Positions 50,483-62,465 of a stretch of DNA of 64,000 nt are shown here, in pieces. The DNA comes from Melanocharis versteri (taxonomy: Eukaryota; Chordata; Aves; Passeriformes; Melanocharitidae): assembly GCA_013397845.1 (NCBI GenBank), contig VZTG01001079.1:40423-104422 (forward strand). Direction: 5' to 3'. The notes beneath the pieces were generated by a model, which saw only the letters and a program-made list of their open reading frames with translations, ran no database searches and was not told where the DNA came from. Both the position numbers and the translations under genes were made by a program. Position 1 is the stretch's first letter. Each line of letters starts with the position of its first letter.

Positions 50483-51966
50483 CAAGAACAAAAAAAAAAA
50501 AAAGAACAAAAATCCCAATTACCTCAAAAACACAGACATAAATTGAATGAGATAAGAATATTATTAAATTGAAGTTCTTTTAGCTCAATAAATTTCACAA
50601 CAATAATTCTCATTATTTTTCATATGTTTTTATTGTATTTTTCATCAACCAATGCATTTGCATAAATATGTGATTAACTTCAAAATCACCCAGTGAGTCA
50701 TGTAGACCGACCTTTTAATTGCTGCTGTTCATCTCAAAATAGGTTTTATTAAGACCAAAATTTATAATCCACCGATGTAGTGTAGTAAAGAATTCACACT
50801 GACTCAATTTTGACAATTAAATGGATTTAATTTTATTGTGTGAATTCTAAAATATAATGTATATGATTAATTTGCTTTTTCTACAATTCCAAATAATTTG
50901 ATTGGCTCCTGTATAATTGCTATGCCCAAGGAATCTCAGGGAAAAAAAAAAAAAACAACAACAAACCAAAGATTAATCTTTAGCAAATCAATTTCATATA
51001 AGAAAGACGCCTGTTTCAGGACTGCATTACTGTCCCTTAAGTAAAACTGTTCATCTAAGTAGAGAATTCAGAATCTTACTTGTCCCTTAGAACACTAAGG
51101 CTATTAATTTCTGAATACTGCAAGCCATGTAATCAATGAAAGATAAAATATTTCAGCCTAGTCATAGCAAGAATGCAATGCATGATTACAAAAGTTGCAC
51201 AGGGAGGAAATGAGGAAATATATATATATCATATATCTTAATTATTGGTTTTTATGCATAAGCAGGTGAACAAAAGCGATAGTCTAAGTTTCTCAGCTAT
51301 CCACAATTTTGGAAAGAATATGAACAGGAAAACAGTATTGACTTTAATATTAGTATGAAATTCTGTAATTTAATGTTCAGACAAGTGTGTTTTACATCTA
51401 ACAGTATACTTTCAGGTTGTTAATTTGCTGTCATATCAAATTCTTTAATGTGTCAAAATTTAGAAATTTTCCTGCATTATGCTATTAACACTTATTGGTG
51501 GGAGCTAGAGAGTGATTAATGAGAAATAATTTTGTCAAATTTTAGACATTTAGTCTATCTTCTTGCTCAGTTTTCTCAAATCAGAAAGTATTCTCCCTGT
51601 ACACTGTTTGGACAAAGATGAGTACTTAAAAAAATATTATTGAACACTTCCCTCAAAAAAGTTAACTTAACCTCCTTCAAGATCTACCTGTATTTATCTG
51701 TTAGGAAACACTGGGAGAAGAGATGTGTTGTAAGTCCTATATTTCTATGGCCTTAGTCCTCAATGTTACAATCAGAAGCAAGTGCTGTCTGAGAGCACTC
51801 CTGGAAGCTCGGGATCAGAAACAGAAAATCTTCTGGGTAGCTATATGCACTTGTTTTTCTAACAAACAAAATAAGGCTTATAATTTCTTACTATTTTATT
51901 TCTTTTAAAATTTTTGGATGAACAATAAATGTGGGAATGACTAACAAGCTTCAATGTATTATGACA
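50483..51966. other. AT-rich non-coding DNA
   Basis: No gene was recognised. Poly-A-rich patches lie at 50491-50513 and 50941-50958. A compact passage near 50640-50720 with ATGCATTTGCATAAATATG is enhancer-like by texture only. Confidence 0.5.
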
Positions 51967-51967
51967 T

Positions 51968-52396
51968 TTGAAGTGAGCTTGGTGAGCCTGGAGAGAAGTA
52001 AAGTCAAGACCCCGAATTTTGTAAGAATAAACTTTCATCTGTTTAAGAGCTGGTGAATGAGAGCCCCTGGGCAACTGTCTTTGAGGACAGAGGGGCTGGT
52101 CAAAGTTGGAAACTACTTAAGGCCACGTTTCTTAGAGTATAAGAGCTGTCTATCCTGGTGTGTAGGAAATCAAGTAAGGCAGGCTGGAAACTGGCAGGAC
52201 TAGGAAAGGATCTCCTCCTCAAACTGAGGAGTAAGAAAGAAATGCATGGCCAGGGGAGGCAGGGGCAGGTGATCTGGGGACATCATCAACAGATGTGTAG
52301 ATGGCATGAAGTTGAGCAGTGCAGTTGACATGGACAAGCTTGAGAATCAGGCCCGTGAAAACCTCATGAGGTTAAACAAGTCCCAATGCAAGGTGC
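51968..52396 (+). mobile_element. CR1 LINE with its RT core deleted
   Basis: The left part, 51968 to about 52275, matches the region of CR1 ORF2 between the endonuclease and the reverse transcriptase. Its landmarks are 'gagagcccctgggcaactgt' near 52058, 'ttggaaactacttaaggcca' near 52106, 'gctggaaactggcaggacta' near 52184 and 'ggggcaggtgatctgggg' near 52263. The right part, from about 52276, matches the far end of RT, with 'gatggcatgaagttgagcagtgcagttgacatgg' and 'gaaaacctcatgaggttaaac'. The roughly 1 kb RT core that should lie between is absent. There is no CR1 tail. Stops interrupt all frames. It is an old, internally deleted copy. Confidence 0.8.
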
Positions 52397-53261
52397 TTTT
52401 CTTTTTTGTCCACCTACTACTCAGAGTGGAGCAGAAACATGCATTATGATTATTTGTCTCTACAGATAATGGTCTCCATTCCAAGCAAGGAACTTGTTTA
52501 TAGATTTTTAACCTTCGAAATATACCTCTTTTTGCCATTTCTTTTTTCTTATTATAAATGGATTGCATCATAAAGCTATGAAAAGGATACTTGTTTTCTT
52601 TCTTTACAAAGATTATACTTAAATAATACTGAGACTAGATTCTAAATACTACAAATTTCTGGATTTCAGTGTACTCTTCGCACTCTCTATTCTATATACC
52701 ATCCTGTCAAATCTAATAGTGGTTTATTAACAATATTTTTTTTTTAAATTCAGGAAGGATTAATTACAGGAGTACTCAGTACTCAAATCATCACAAAATC
52801 ATAAAATGAAGATGTTATTTGGATTCCTGATATTTAATGTCTTCTACTCAGTTTTTACATTTAATCTTAATTAAGACATCTTAAAAAGACATCTAAATTT
52901 AAATTTGATTTAACGTTACATATGTATTGTATGTAATCTTTAAATTCTTATTTGTTGACCATGGTAAGAAAACAGATAATCCAAGCAGGTGTCCTTAAAC
53001 ACTGGAAATCAGTAAATGCTGTGCAAACAGTGCTTGCAGAAACAACCACATGCATCACTTTATCTCTGATGCTTTAGTAGACTCAGAATTTGCATTCCAG
53101 TGGTTTCTATCCATTTAGTGAGATTTATTAATCTCTTCTTGGGATACTTGCTCTTTCTTTGGAGGATAAGAAGATATAGGAATTTTGGACTTCAAAACTG
53201 TAGCTTTTAGAACTAAAAAGTAAAATCCTTGGTTAAAAATTATCTGCTTGCTCAGATCTAG

Positions 53262-53410
53262 GTTTTGGGGTTTTTGTTGGTGTGCTTTGGGTTTTTTCTG
53301 CATTTGCTTGGGTTTGGTTGTTCTGGTTTTTTGGTTTTTTTGGTTTTTTGGTTTTTTGTTATTTTATTGTGGGGATGAGGGGGGAATTTTTCCTGTTGTT
53401 GTTTGGGCTT
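53262..53410. repeat. G/T-rich tract with (GGTTTTTT)n
   Basis: Several GGTTTTTT units occur at 53325-53358 inside a longer stretch of T and G. It is the same kind of sequence as the tracts at 43.6 and 46.0 kb. Confidence 0.88.
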
Positions 53411-53937
53411 GGGGTTCTTTTGTGTTTATTTTCCAAACAAGTCCCATTCATGTAAGTGTTGCAATAGCAGCATATTCAGTGGACCAATGCGTACCAACAA
53501 AGCCATTAATTTTTTGATGGATTGCAGTGTTGGCTGCATGAATACACAGCGATGTTTTATAGGCTTTCCATACACTGTAAAACGTATAAGATTTTTCGAT
53601 AATAGATGTTGCATATTGCTTTTCCTAAGGGTTTGTTTGTTTTTTGGTTTTTTTTTTTATTCAGTTAGCCACTATTCACTTCCACTGCTTGCTTTTCATT
53701 AGAGGGTTTTTTGATTGTTGGCTGGGAAGTCATAGTATGTGTAAACAGGACCAAGGGACTATATATACCAAGGATTTAAAAGTGTTACTCCTCTTATCAG
53801 GCACATTGTCCTCTGAGAGTGCATTTTAGCTATAATTTTTAAATTATGATCTGCAAAACAAGAGGAATTTGATGTCTGCCTGAATGAAAATTAAAAGTTA
53901 TATGTAGGACAAAAATAGTGCATTTGTAGAAGTATCC

Positions 53938-53959
53938 TTTTTTTTTTTTTTTTTTTTTT
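53938..53959 (+). repeat. Poly-T run of 22
   Basis: An uninterrupted T run. No LINE or SINE body was recognised next to it. Confidence 0.95.
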
Positions 53960-54432
53960 GAAATTTTGGTGTGTTATCATATATGCAAGTATATGCACTT
54001 TGAACAGACCCCTACCAGATAAAAGGCAGGTACCATAACACACATTTTTGACATCCATCTACGTTCACTAAGGATGCTAAATGCTAAAATTGAACTGGAC
54101 CACAATTCTATCATTGATAAAGGTAATACCATACAACACAAACTTAGGGAATATACATAAGAAACCGATTTCAGCCTATTCTCACAGACTTGTGTGAGTG
54201 CAGAAATATATTCTGACATATGAAGGAAAGTTTATTGTTCATAAACAATTATACACCATTTCAGCATCAGTTTAAAAATAAAGACCTTATTCTTTTTATC
54301 CATTATTTTAAACTTCAGGAATAAACACGTATAAAAGTCATGTTAACAATTCAGAAGGTAATTAAACTACAATATTATGTAGAGGTTTTGAAAAGGCAGC
54401 TTTTGCTAGTAGTTCATAAAAGCAATTTGTCA

Positions 54433-54453
54433 TTAATAATAATAATAATAATA
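54433..54453. repeat. (AAT)n microsatellite
   Basis: Seven AAT/TAA units in a row, likely length-variable between individuals. Confidence 0.9.
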
Positions 54454-54610
54454 TGATAAGGGAAAAGGCAGTAAAATAATTTGATAATATGTATAGTTTG
54501 ACAGAAGTAACGGAAATGTGTATTCACAAGCATGTAGTGAGTTCACTAAGGTAAACACTGAAATATGGTAACAGAATTTAATGATTTAGGACTGTGCTGT
54601 CATTCATGTG

Positions 54611-55254
54611 AGACCTGGACAGGACAGAGTTGAGTGGAGAGGAACTGTCTGAAGTTCAACGAAAGTAAGTGCACAGTCCTGCACCTGGAGAATAATAACC
54701 TGCTGCACCAGGAGAGGATGGGAGCTGATCTGCTGGAAAGCAGCTCCGTGGAGAAGGACCTGGGGGTCCAGGCAGACAATAATCTGTCCATGAGCCAGCA
54801 GTGTGTCCTTGTGGCCAAGAAGACCAATGGTATCCTGGACTGCATTAGGAAGAGCATTGCCAGCAGGTTGAGGGAGGTGATCCTGCCCCTCTGCTCAGCC
54901 CTGGTGAGGCCACACCTGGAGTGGTGTGTTCAGTTCTGGGCTCTTCAGTATGAGAGAGACATGGAACTACTGGAGAGGGTTTAGTAAAGGGCAACGAAGA
55001 TTAGGGGACTGGACAATCTCTGTTATGAGAGTTCCACCTGTATATGAGGAAAGATTTCCTTACTCTGAGGGTGATTGAGCACTGGCACAGGCTGACCAGA
55101 GAGGTTCTGAAGTGTCCTTCTCTGAAGATACTCAAACCCCTGTCTGGACGTGATTCAATGCAACCTGATCTAGGTGAACTTGCTATAGCACAGGGATTGG
55201 ACTAGATGTTATCCAGAGGCTCCTTCCAAAACTCCACTGCATGATTCTATGATT
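54611..55254 (+). mobile_element. CR1 LINE with internal deletion
   Basis: A 5'-truncated CR1 starting at 'agacctggacaggac' and ending in 'gcatgattctatgattt'. A forward frame at 54634-54984 (116 codons) is the C-terminal part of CR1 reverse transcriptase. It keeps NESKCTVLHLENNN near residue 10, EKDLGVQADNNLSMSQQC near residue 40 and ALVRPHLEWCVQFWAL near residue 90, and stops at TAG. After 'ctctgttatgaga' (about 55030) the sequence jumps to 'gttccacctg', so roughly 200 bases present in the 8.8 and 41.7 kb copies are missing. The conserved frame suggests this is one of the younger CR1 copies in the window. Confidence 0.96.
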
Positions 55255-56369
55255 TGAAATGCAGACTACCTAGTTTTATGAGTAGCAATAATCAGTCACA
55301 CATACTAAAATATGAGCAATCACTTTTGAAGCTTTGAGGCAGAGCTTAGTCTCTGAACTGTTGAGAAAAGGTCTTTCCCTGCAGCATAACAGTATAGGAT
55401 TGGGCAGATGCATTATGGTACCTGGGGAGTTCTTTTTGAAATATCAGGATATTGTACTTCATGGAGATTCATTGAATCAATGACACACCATAATACTTGA
55501 GAAAATAAATGGTGTGTGTTGGAATATTTGCATATATACTGTGGCAAAATGTTCCCCCAGCTGCAGAAACAGACAAGCAAGCTCCTTTAAATTCACAGCC
55601 TTACTATGCCAGCTGATTCATGATGAAGACTGAACATAAAGGAGACATTAACATTGTGCAACTGAGCTGATGAGAAATTTAATTTCAGGTATTGTGCTAT
55701 ATAAAGAAAAAAGATATATGTAAGACACCAAAAAAGCAATATGTTATATGAGAAATTAAATTATATTAATGTAATTTTACTGAAAATATATAATATACGT
55801 AAATGTTTTCTCTTCTATGTTTTTAATCTCATACATTTTAAGAAACTAACAATAAAATATATTTTCATGAGAAAATATGTTATCTATGGTAAAACTAGTC
55901 CCAAAATATCCTCAAAATTATTGATTCATTTAGGTGCAACTGGTAGAATAGTAATTAATAAAAATATAATAAAAATAATGTTTAAAAATTTGTATTTTTA
56001 AGGTTTTTTTTATTCTGATATTGTTTTCATTTAGAAGCTCTCGTGTCTTAAGCAATTAAAATACTTGATTTTTGTTTTTTTAAGGTTAAACAAAGCATTT
56101 CAGATAAAGCTGAACATGACATTTGTTATTTTTTCAATTAAAAATGGGAAGGAAATAAGAAAAAATCTGAGTAAAAACAGCAATTTTGTAATATTTAATT
56201 TTTAGTTTTGCTTTTAAACAAAAACATCTAATAGCTAATATTTGAATTCAGAATGTACCTGTGTTACTGCATTTTTAATTAGATGGTAGGTGGTAATGTT
56301 ATGAGGATGTAGGATAAGAAAATCCTTTCATAAATATGTAGCTAATGAAGAGGACTTTAATTTTGTCCA

Positions 56370-56660
56370 ATAAATAGCGAGTCTCAAGGTTGCATGGAAG
56401 ACTGTTCAAGCGCAAACGTTGGCATTTGTGGTGACTGAGGTGTGCTCTGAGGTGCGGCATTCACACACCATCCTTTGACCTGGACATGATGAAGGCATAA
56501 ATCACTGTGTCAGGACAGCATGCAGACACCTGGCCTAGAAAAGGGGTGTGTGGAGGGGGGAACAGCCAAGAATAGCATGTTTAGAAAACACAATCATTAG
56601 AGGGTGAAGCATACTGGAGGTGTGAGCCAATTCTCTCTGGCCTAGTGTAAAATGGGTTGT
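56370..56660. other. Unidentified GC-richer patch
   Basis: About 290 bases stand out from very AT-rich flanks. On the minus strand a short stretch reads as TVIYAFIMSRSKDG before a stop. It may be an old repeat or an element I do not recognise. No repeat tail or target duplication is visible. Confidence 0.25.
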
Positions 56661-58303
56661 GAGTTGGACTTTATTCTTGGCACACTTGTTTTGCCATTTC
56701 TTTTGAACTAGCTAGCAATGTTAATGATTCAGAAGATCGATAATGAAGAAAAGATTTTTTTTTTCTCTCTGCATATACAGTCTAGGATGCAATCTGACTA
56801 TAATAATTGATGGAATAGTTTCTCAAACTGTGTATTGACAAATACGCTCAATTTCAAGATAAGAATATTTCAGCATGTGGACTCTAATGACTCTATGTAT
56901 TTTTTTCTCTCCATTGCCTCAGTAGGAGAACTAGGAAGGGGAACAGGAAAGCAGGCATCATGTTTGAAAATAAATATATCTATCTGCTAACACAGAAATT
57001 TCCAATGAAATGGCAAGACTGAGTTTTACCCAGCTGCGCAGAATTTGCAATAATTTGACAGAAGGAAAAATGAGGTCTAATATTTTTCCATATCTCCCTG
57101 CAACTTTAGCTCCTCTTATATACACAGTGAATAAATATTTCTTCGTCTGTCGGGAATTCTAAGGAAGACTGGACCATGAACTTTGATGGTCTACAGCCAG
57201 CATATAAATATATAAAAAATATTTAAACTGTGAGCTTTTTAAAATTTTTAAGGGGCTCTTAAACACAAAGATGACAGTGCTGGCTATTGGAAAACTCTTT
57301 CTTTCATAGATGTATTTGGTAATAGCAGTAATAATATAAAGAAGAGTGGAATAAACATGAATGACAGTACCATCAAATACCATTTTGCAAGCTATCAAAA
57401 CATTAGTTAAGGGTCTTAATTCAATAAATCTTGATTCACCGGTGGATTTTTCCAACAGGTTAAATATAAAAATCATGCCTATGTTCCATAGAAGTTAGTA
57501 GCAATTAGCTTCATGATTTATGCTAAGAATCTATCCAGGTTTTTTGAAGAATAGGGAATGTTTTCTGAAATAACTTTTTCAATAAAATAGTGGCTGAATT
57601 AAGAAATCTGGGAACCACATTTAACAGACAGGAGAAAAAATTAAATATTTTCAGGAATGTTTGTTAATGGCGATTCATTTTATGAGTGATTTCAAGTTTT
57701 GGGGGTTCAAAATGTTCCATTTGTTGAAGGAGAGAACAAGGACATACTATTTATCTATGTTTAAATTCATGGAAATAAGACCTAACATATTCTGTATAAA
57801 TCATGGTAAACTGGCAGGGTGAAAATCACAGAGAGTATTTTTCAGATCATTCTGCTTCAGACCGATCATTAAGCTGACACACATTTCATTTCAGGTTTGT
57901 ATTTTTAAATACTTACAACAGCTGTGTGCTAGAGATTTATGGATTCTAATTTTCACTATATTGTGAATAACGAGCATTGAATATTTAATATTTTTGTATA
58001 TCATTCTCCGTCATACTTTGTAAGGGTAAAAAAGAGAGAAACAGAGACTTTTTTCATTTTCAGTCTTTATTTCCATCAAGTTGTTCTCAAAATTCTGATG
58101 AGTATTCAAGTGATAGGTGTTTAGAAAAAAAAAGTGCAACCAAATAAACATTGAAAGTGTGTTGCTGTTTTTCAGTAAAAATGAAATCAAATTTTCAGTA
58201 AAACTTATCCTACTTTGAAATGCATTTATTCGTCACTAATACAATAAATGTATTAAAATGAAGTAATACATTGGCATAACTGGTGATAAATAAGACATGG
58301 TAA

Positions 58304-58374
58304 AAAACCCCAAACAAACAAATCACACCAAACAAAAAATAACCCCAAACAAACAAACAAACAAACAAACAACC
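58304..58374. repeat. A/C-rich low-complexity tract, (AAAC)n
   Basis: C-interrupted A runs grade into about five AAAC units near 58348-58370. The minus-strand 66-codon frame across it is an artefact. Confidence 0.88.
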
Positions 58375-58700
58375 TACGTAAAAAAATGGGATGAAATAAT
58401 GAACCAGCATATAGATCTTAATATTTTTTACCTGGCTGCTTCATTTCTTCAAGGATTAACACGTGGTTTTTAATTTATTGTGTACTCTGCCTGTTTCTAA
58501 AATGCTACACTCCTGTTTAATTATATAAAATACTACTAGATAGAAGTAAAAGAAATAAATGATATGCTTCAATAATCAGAGGTAAAAAGGAATTGACAGA
58601 GGAAAGACTGTTTAGAAGGGACAGATACTCTTCAGCTTTATTTCTGATCAGCAAACTTTTTCCTTATTATTTAATTACTTAGTTATTATGAGTTTAGATC

Positions 58701-58742
58701 GGGGGGAGGGGGGAGGGAAGAAAAAAAGAAAAAAAAAAGAAG
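58701..58742 (+). repeat. Purine-only tract, G-rich then A-rich
   Basis: It begins with two G6 runs and a G3 run separated by single A residues, then about 25 A-rich purines. The complementary strand is all pyrimidine. Such tracts can form triplex structures. Confidence 0.92.
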
Positions 58743-61700
58743 TAAAAGGAAAAAAAAAACATATAATTTTTAAACATTGTGTTTTCTGTGTTCAATCATA
58801 GAGGCCAGATCATCCTTTCCCCAAAGAAAATCAGAACATAAGTAGACAAAATGAGTGAAATAAGTGAGTTTTCTAGTTTATGTGTGTGATGCTTATCAGG
58901 TAGAATAACACAACCAAGAAGTGCAGATATATAAATGTGGTGACTATACACACTTCTTGGGAGCTTTAAACAAACCAGCTATATATATGTGAATATTATT
59001 TCAGTCATTTATTTCAGATTGGCATGGCATCTTTTTTTAGAAGAGTATTTCAGTAACAGGCTTGCCTATCTTCTTATTTTATTGATTATGAAGGCAAAGT
59101 TAAAATGTTATTGAAACACAGCTACATCACAATTTAAAATTTTAATCTGAATGGGTCAGAAGACTGACATGTTGTAGCTAGGACTTCTGAAAAACAGGAA
59201 AAAACACTATCTTTTATTTGTATTTAAAATTTGTCCTAGTAGGAAATAAGAAGTGGAATCTTTAAAAGTAAAATTTACACTGTTCTAGTAAAAAAGATAA
59301 GGCAAGAAAAATGTGCTCATACTATACACAAAATAGTGATATTCTAAAAGAAATAGTTTTGACGATACATATTCAGAGATAGAAGAAATCATACTTCAGT
59401 GTCACCTGAAATAGAAATTAGGATTAAAACCATTTCCATTAAACAGTATTTAGAGATATATTAAAATTCCCCAAGACAATAGCATCCAATCTAAGTAAAT
59501 TGCATTTAAAAAATGGGCAGGATAGGGAATTGAAAAAAGGGAGAAGGCATATTTCATGGGCTGTCAGACAAGACATCAAGAGCAAGATGTTGATCTTGCT
59601 GGACTGAGGATGCTCAGGAAATAACTGTATATTTATAGCAGTCATCTAGGCTTCTACTATAATAGAAAGGAGCACTCATTGCAAAGTAGATGAATCGGAT
59701 CCATAGTGTGTTTTGTCCTAATTAATGAAATAAAGGAACATAAAATGACTGTCAGATGCTTTACATGTCTAACATGGGATGGATCCTTTACCCTCTATGA
59801 CATTATTTGTTGGACAATGCCATTTATAATAATGATGAATCACGGGACATAAAAGAAAATTAATGTATAGATACTGATACACAAGCCCAATTTTGTAAGT
59901 CTTCATGTTGTTTGCAGCAACAGAGAAATAAAGATCTTGTGATTTCTTGACATAGGTAAAAAGACCTCAGTCTTGAACTGAACTTCCTTTTCTTTTAATC
60001 ATTGGCGTTATGTGGTTCAAACATTTTTTATAGCGGTCCATTTCCAACTATATAAAAATCCTGACTCTAAATGACTTAATGAAGCAATCTGATGATTCTG
60101 ATGACACTTACCTCTGCAGACGCACATCAAAAAGTTTTTGTTCGCACTTTTTATTTGATCATTCCTTGAAAAAATTCTAAGATTTAAGATAGACATATCT
60201 ATTAATTTTCTTTTGCTGTTCTTGTCATGATGCTATTATGGATCAAGTTACCAATTCAGAGCTATTATAAATGCCAGTGAACATTTCTGAGATGTTGTGA
60301 CAGACGGATGTTAAAAATCAGGAAGGCACAGAACCAGGATTACAGTCAAAGGAAGAAATGTTTTATTTCCTACATTCCGTATAATTTGCTGTTCACATTC
60401 ACATCCTCATATGACAGAAGATATGGAGAGATTACTTTTCATTACTAAAAATGTCTTTTTTTGCCACTGAGAAGTTTTATAGAGCTCAGTATGTTTCTAA
60501 CTAAAAATTCAAAGTTAACTCCTGTCTTTGAAAAATGTTTTGAAGTATCTGCCAAAGCTTCAGAGTTTTCTCTTGAAAAAGTATCTTCATAATCACATTA
60601 TTTTTTTCCAATAGTTTTCATGTTTCAAAAGGACTCAAAAACTAGAAGGAATTGGCTTTTTCATCATTACAAAAAGAATTTTCCTAATTTGATATTTCTT
60701 TTCTAAACACAGTAGTGATTTTGATCATGCAGATAAAATTCTATGACAAGGGTATTCCTTTGTTAACTTTTCCATTGCAGTCTAGAATGGCAATAAATTA
60801 ATGAATACTTATGCATATATAGGTATGTTCACTGCCCAAAACTTTTATAGCACTAAGTAAAATAGTGACTGATAATTTGGTAAATTTAAAAATGTGGATA
60901 ATATTTGTTTCCATTTTTATCACATTCCACTAAAGCATAAGTAAGTCTCATTCTGCTGGTTGTGTGATTTAATATTATTTCAAGATCTAATCAAAATATC
61001 ATCAATTATTTTCCTTAGAACAGGTTAATATTCTAGATTAAAATTTTTGGATGTATCTTTCACATGCATTTCAGTGGGATTTAAGCATCAAATGAATTAA
61101 TAATATACATACTTCTCTGGATTTTATACTTTATAAAGCACCTTAACAATTCAAGGTTCCAAATCTTCTCATGAAAATTCGATGGGATTTAATTTTAGGC
61201 AGGTATCAAAAGAACTGTTGCTGTAACTATAATTTAAGTTCTCAAATTTATGGAATTTACAGCATTGACTAAGGCACTAAAGAGGAGATTCTGTCTCACA
61301 GAATTCACTTTCTGTCCTATGGCAAGAATAGTCATAGTCCTTTAGTGTCTGTATTTTATATCCTTCAAAAATATTCCAGAGTAAAACCTAGTTCCCTTAA
61401 ACACACACACTTCCATCATAAAGCCTTCTCTATTAAGAGAAAAGCATCATAAGCTCCGACTTACTTTTACTCAGAAATGGTAACACAGTCAGCTGCTCCT
61501 GATGGATAGGACAGGGAATCATTAAACTCTTATCTCAAGATGTGCTACAATGCACTGATTACCGAGAGGTCTTGGGAGGCATTAGGAAAAATTAAAATGG
61601 GGTTTGTTTCCAGCTTTTTTACCCTTTTTATTAAGAGATATAATGATTTTCTTTTGTCAACAGGGATTAAAAACATGAAAGTGTTCCCAGGGCTCCAGAC

Positions 61701-62386
61701 AATTCCCTGACAATAAACAGAAATAAATAATAGAAAAAAATGCATGTAAATCTATTTTCCACTAAACACCCTGTTCTCAGGGATACAGTCAGATTATCAC
61801 TAAATTTTAAGCATTCAGACTGGAAAGCAGAATTAAGAAAACTGATCTGCCATTGATTCTGCACAGACAGAGTGTCCACTTATCTCTGTGGATGACATGT
61901 GGATTACAAAATCCATCACTGGGCCCTATATTTATGCTATCTAGCTGCAAAAGTTACCCTGAGCATGTTCCGTAATTTGTGTAGAAAAACAGAAGTGCAC
62001 ATAGGATCGTTCAGCCCACCTACAATCTTAACCATATTTCAGATGTGTCTATTTTGCATGGTTGATTATAAAATGGATTTAAGGGGACATGAATGGGAAT
62101 GCTGACTTTTGAATTTATTAGAGGAAAATGTATGAAAAACCACCACAATTCTCTTTGAACAGAATGGGACACTTTCATGGAACTAGGAATTCTTCCTCAT
62201 CTTCATAACAATTATAATTAAGGATGGTGATTTTAAGACCAATAACACATTCTGAGAACAACACAAAGCAAGAGTTCACATACCAAAATGGTATGGCTTA
62301 CAGTTATGTCTTAAATTTATATGGATTTTACTTGACTACTTCATGGCTTATATCCAAACATATTTGGAGGTTATTTTCTTCCCTTC

Positions 62387-62465
62387 TTTCCCTTTGCCTT
62401 TCCCTTTGCCTTTCCCTTTCCCTTTCCCTTTCCCTTTCCCTTTCCCTTTCCCTTTCCCTTTCCCT
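62387..62465 (+). repeat. (TTTCCC)n hexanucleotide array, 13 units
   Basis: Thirteen six-base units. The first four alternate TTTCCC with TTTGCC and the last nine are pure TTTCCC. The minus strand reads (GGGAAA)n and gives a Gly-Lys repeat frame, while the plus strand gives Phe-Pro and Ser-Leu repeats; none is a real protein. The pure block suggests recent expansion. Confidence 0.97.

Larger units (their letters stand above)
52397..54610. other. AT-rich non-coding DNA with T- and G/T-rich tracts
   Basis: No gene was recognised. It contains the G/T-rich tract at 53262-53410, a T-rich patch near 53636-53662, a T22 run at 53938-53959 and an (AAT)n run at 54433-54453. The 89- and 99-codon forward frames at 53248-53702 are T-rich artefacts in their first parts. 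Confidence 0.5.
55255..62386. other. Seven kilobases of AT-rich DNA, no gene recognised
   Basis: No CR1, LTR or exon was seen. It contains an A/C-rich tract at 58304-58374, a purine-only tract at 58701-58742 and a slightly GC-richer patch near 56370-56660 that I cannot identify. Open frames, the longest 105 codons at 57159-57476 on the minus strand, have no family features. Confidence 0.5.

Noticed and set aside
53938..53959. Poly-T as the tail of an inverted LINE-1 or Alu-type insertion
   Set aside because: No body sequence lies beside it, and bird retrotransposons of the CR1 type do not end in poly-A.
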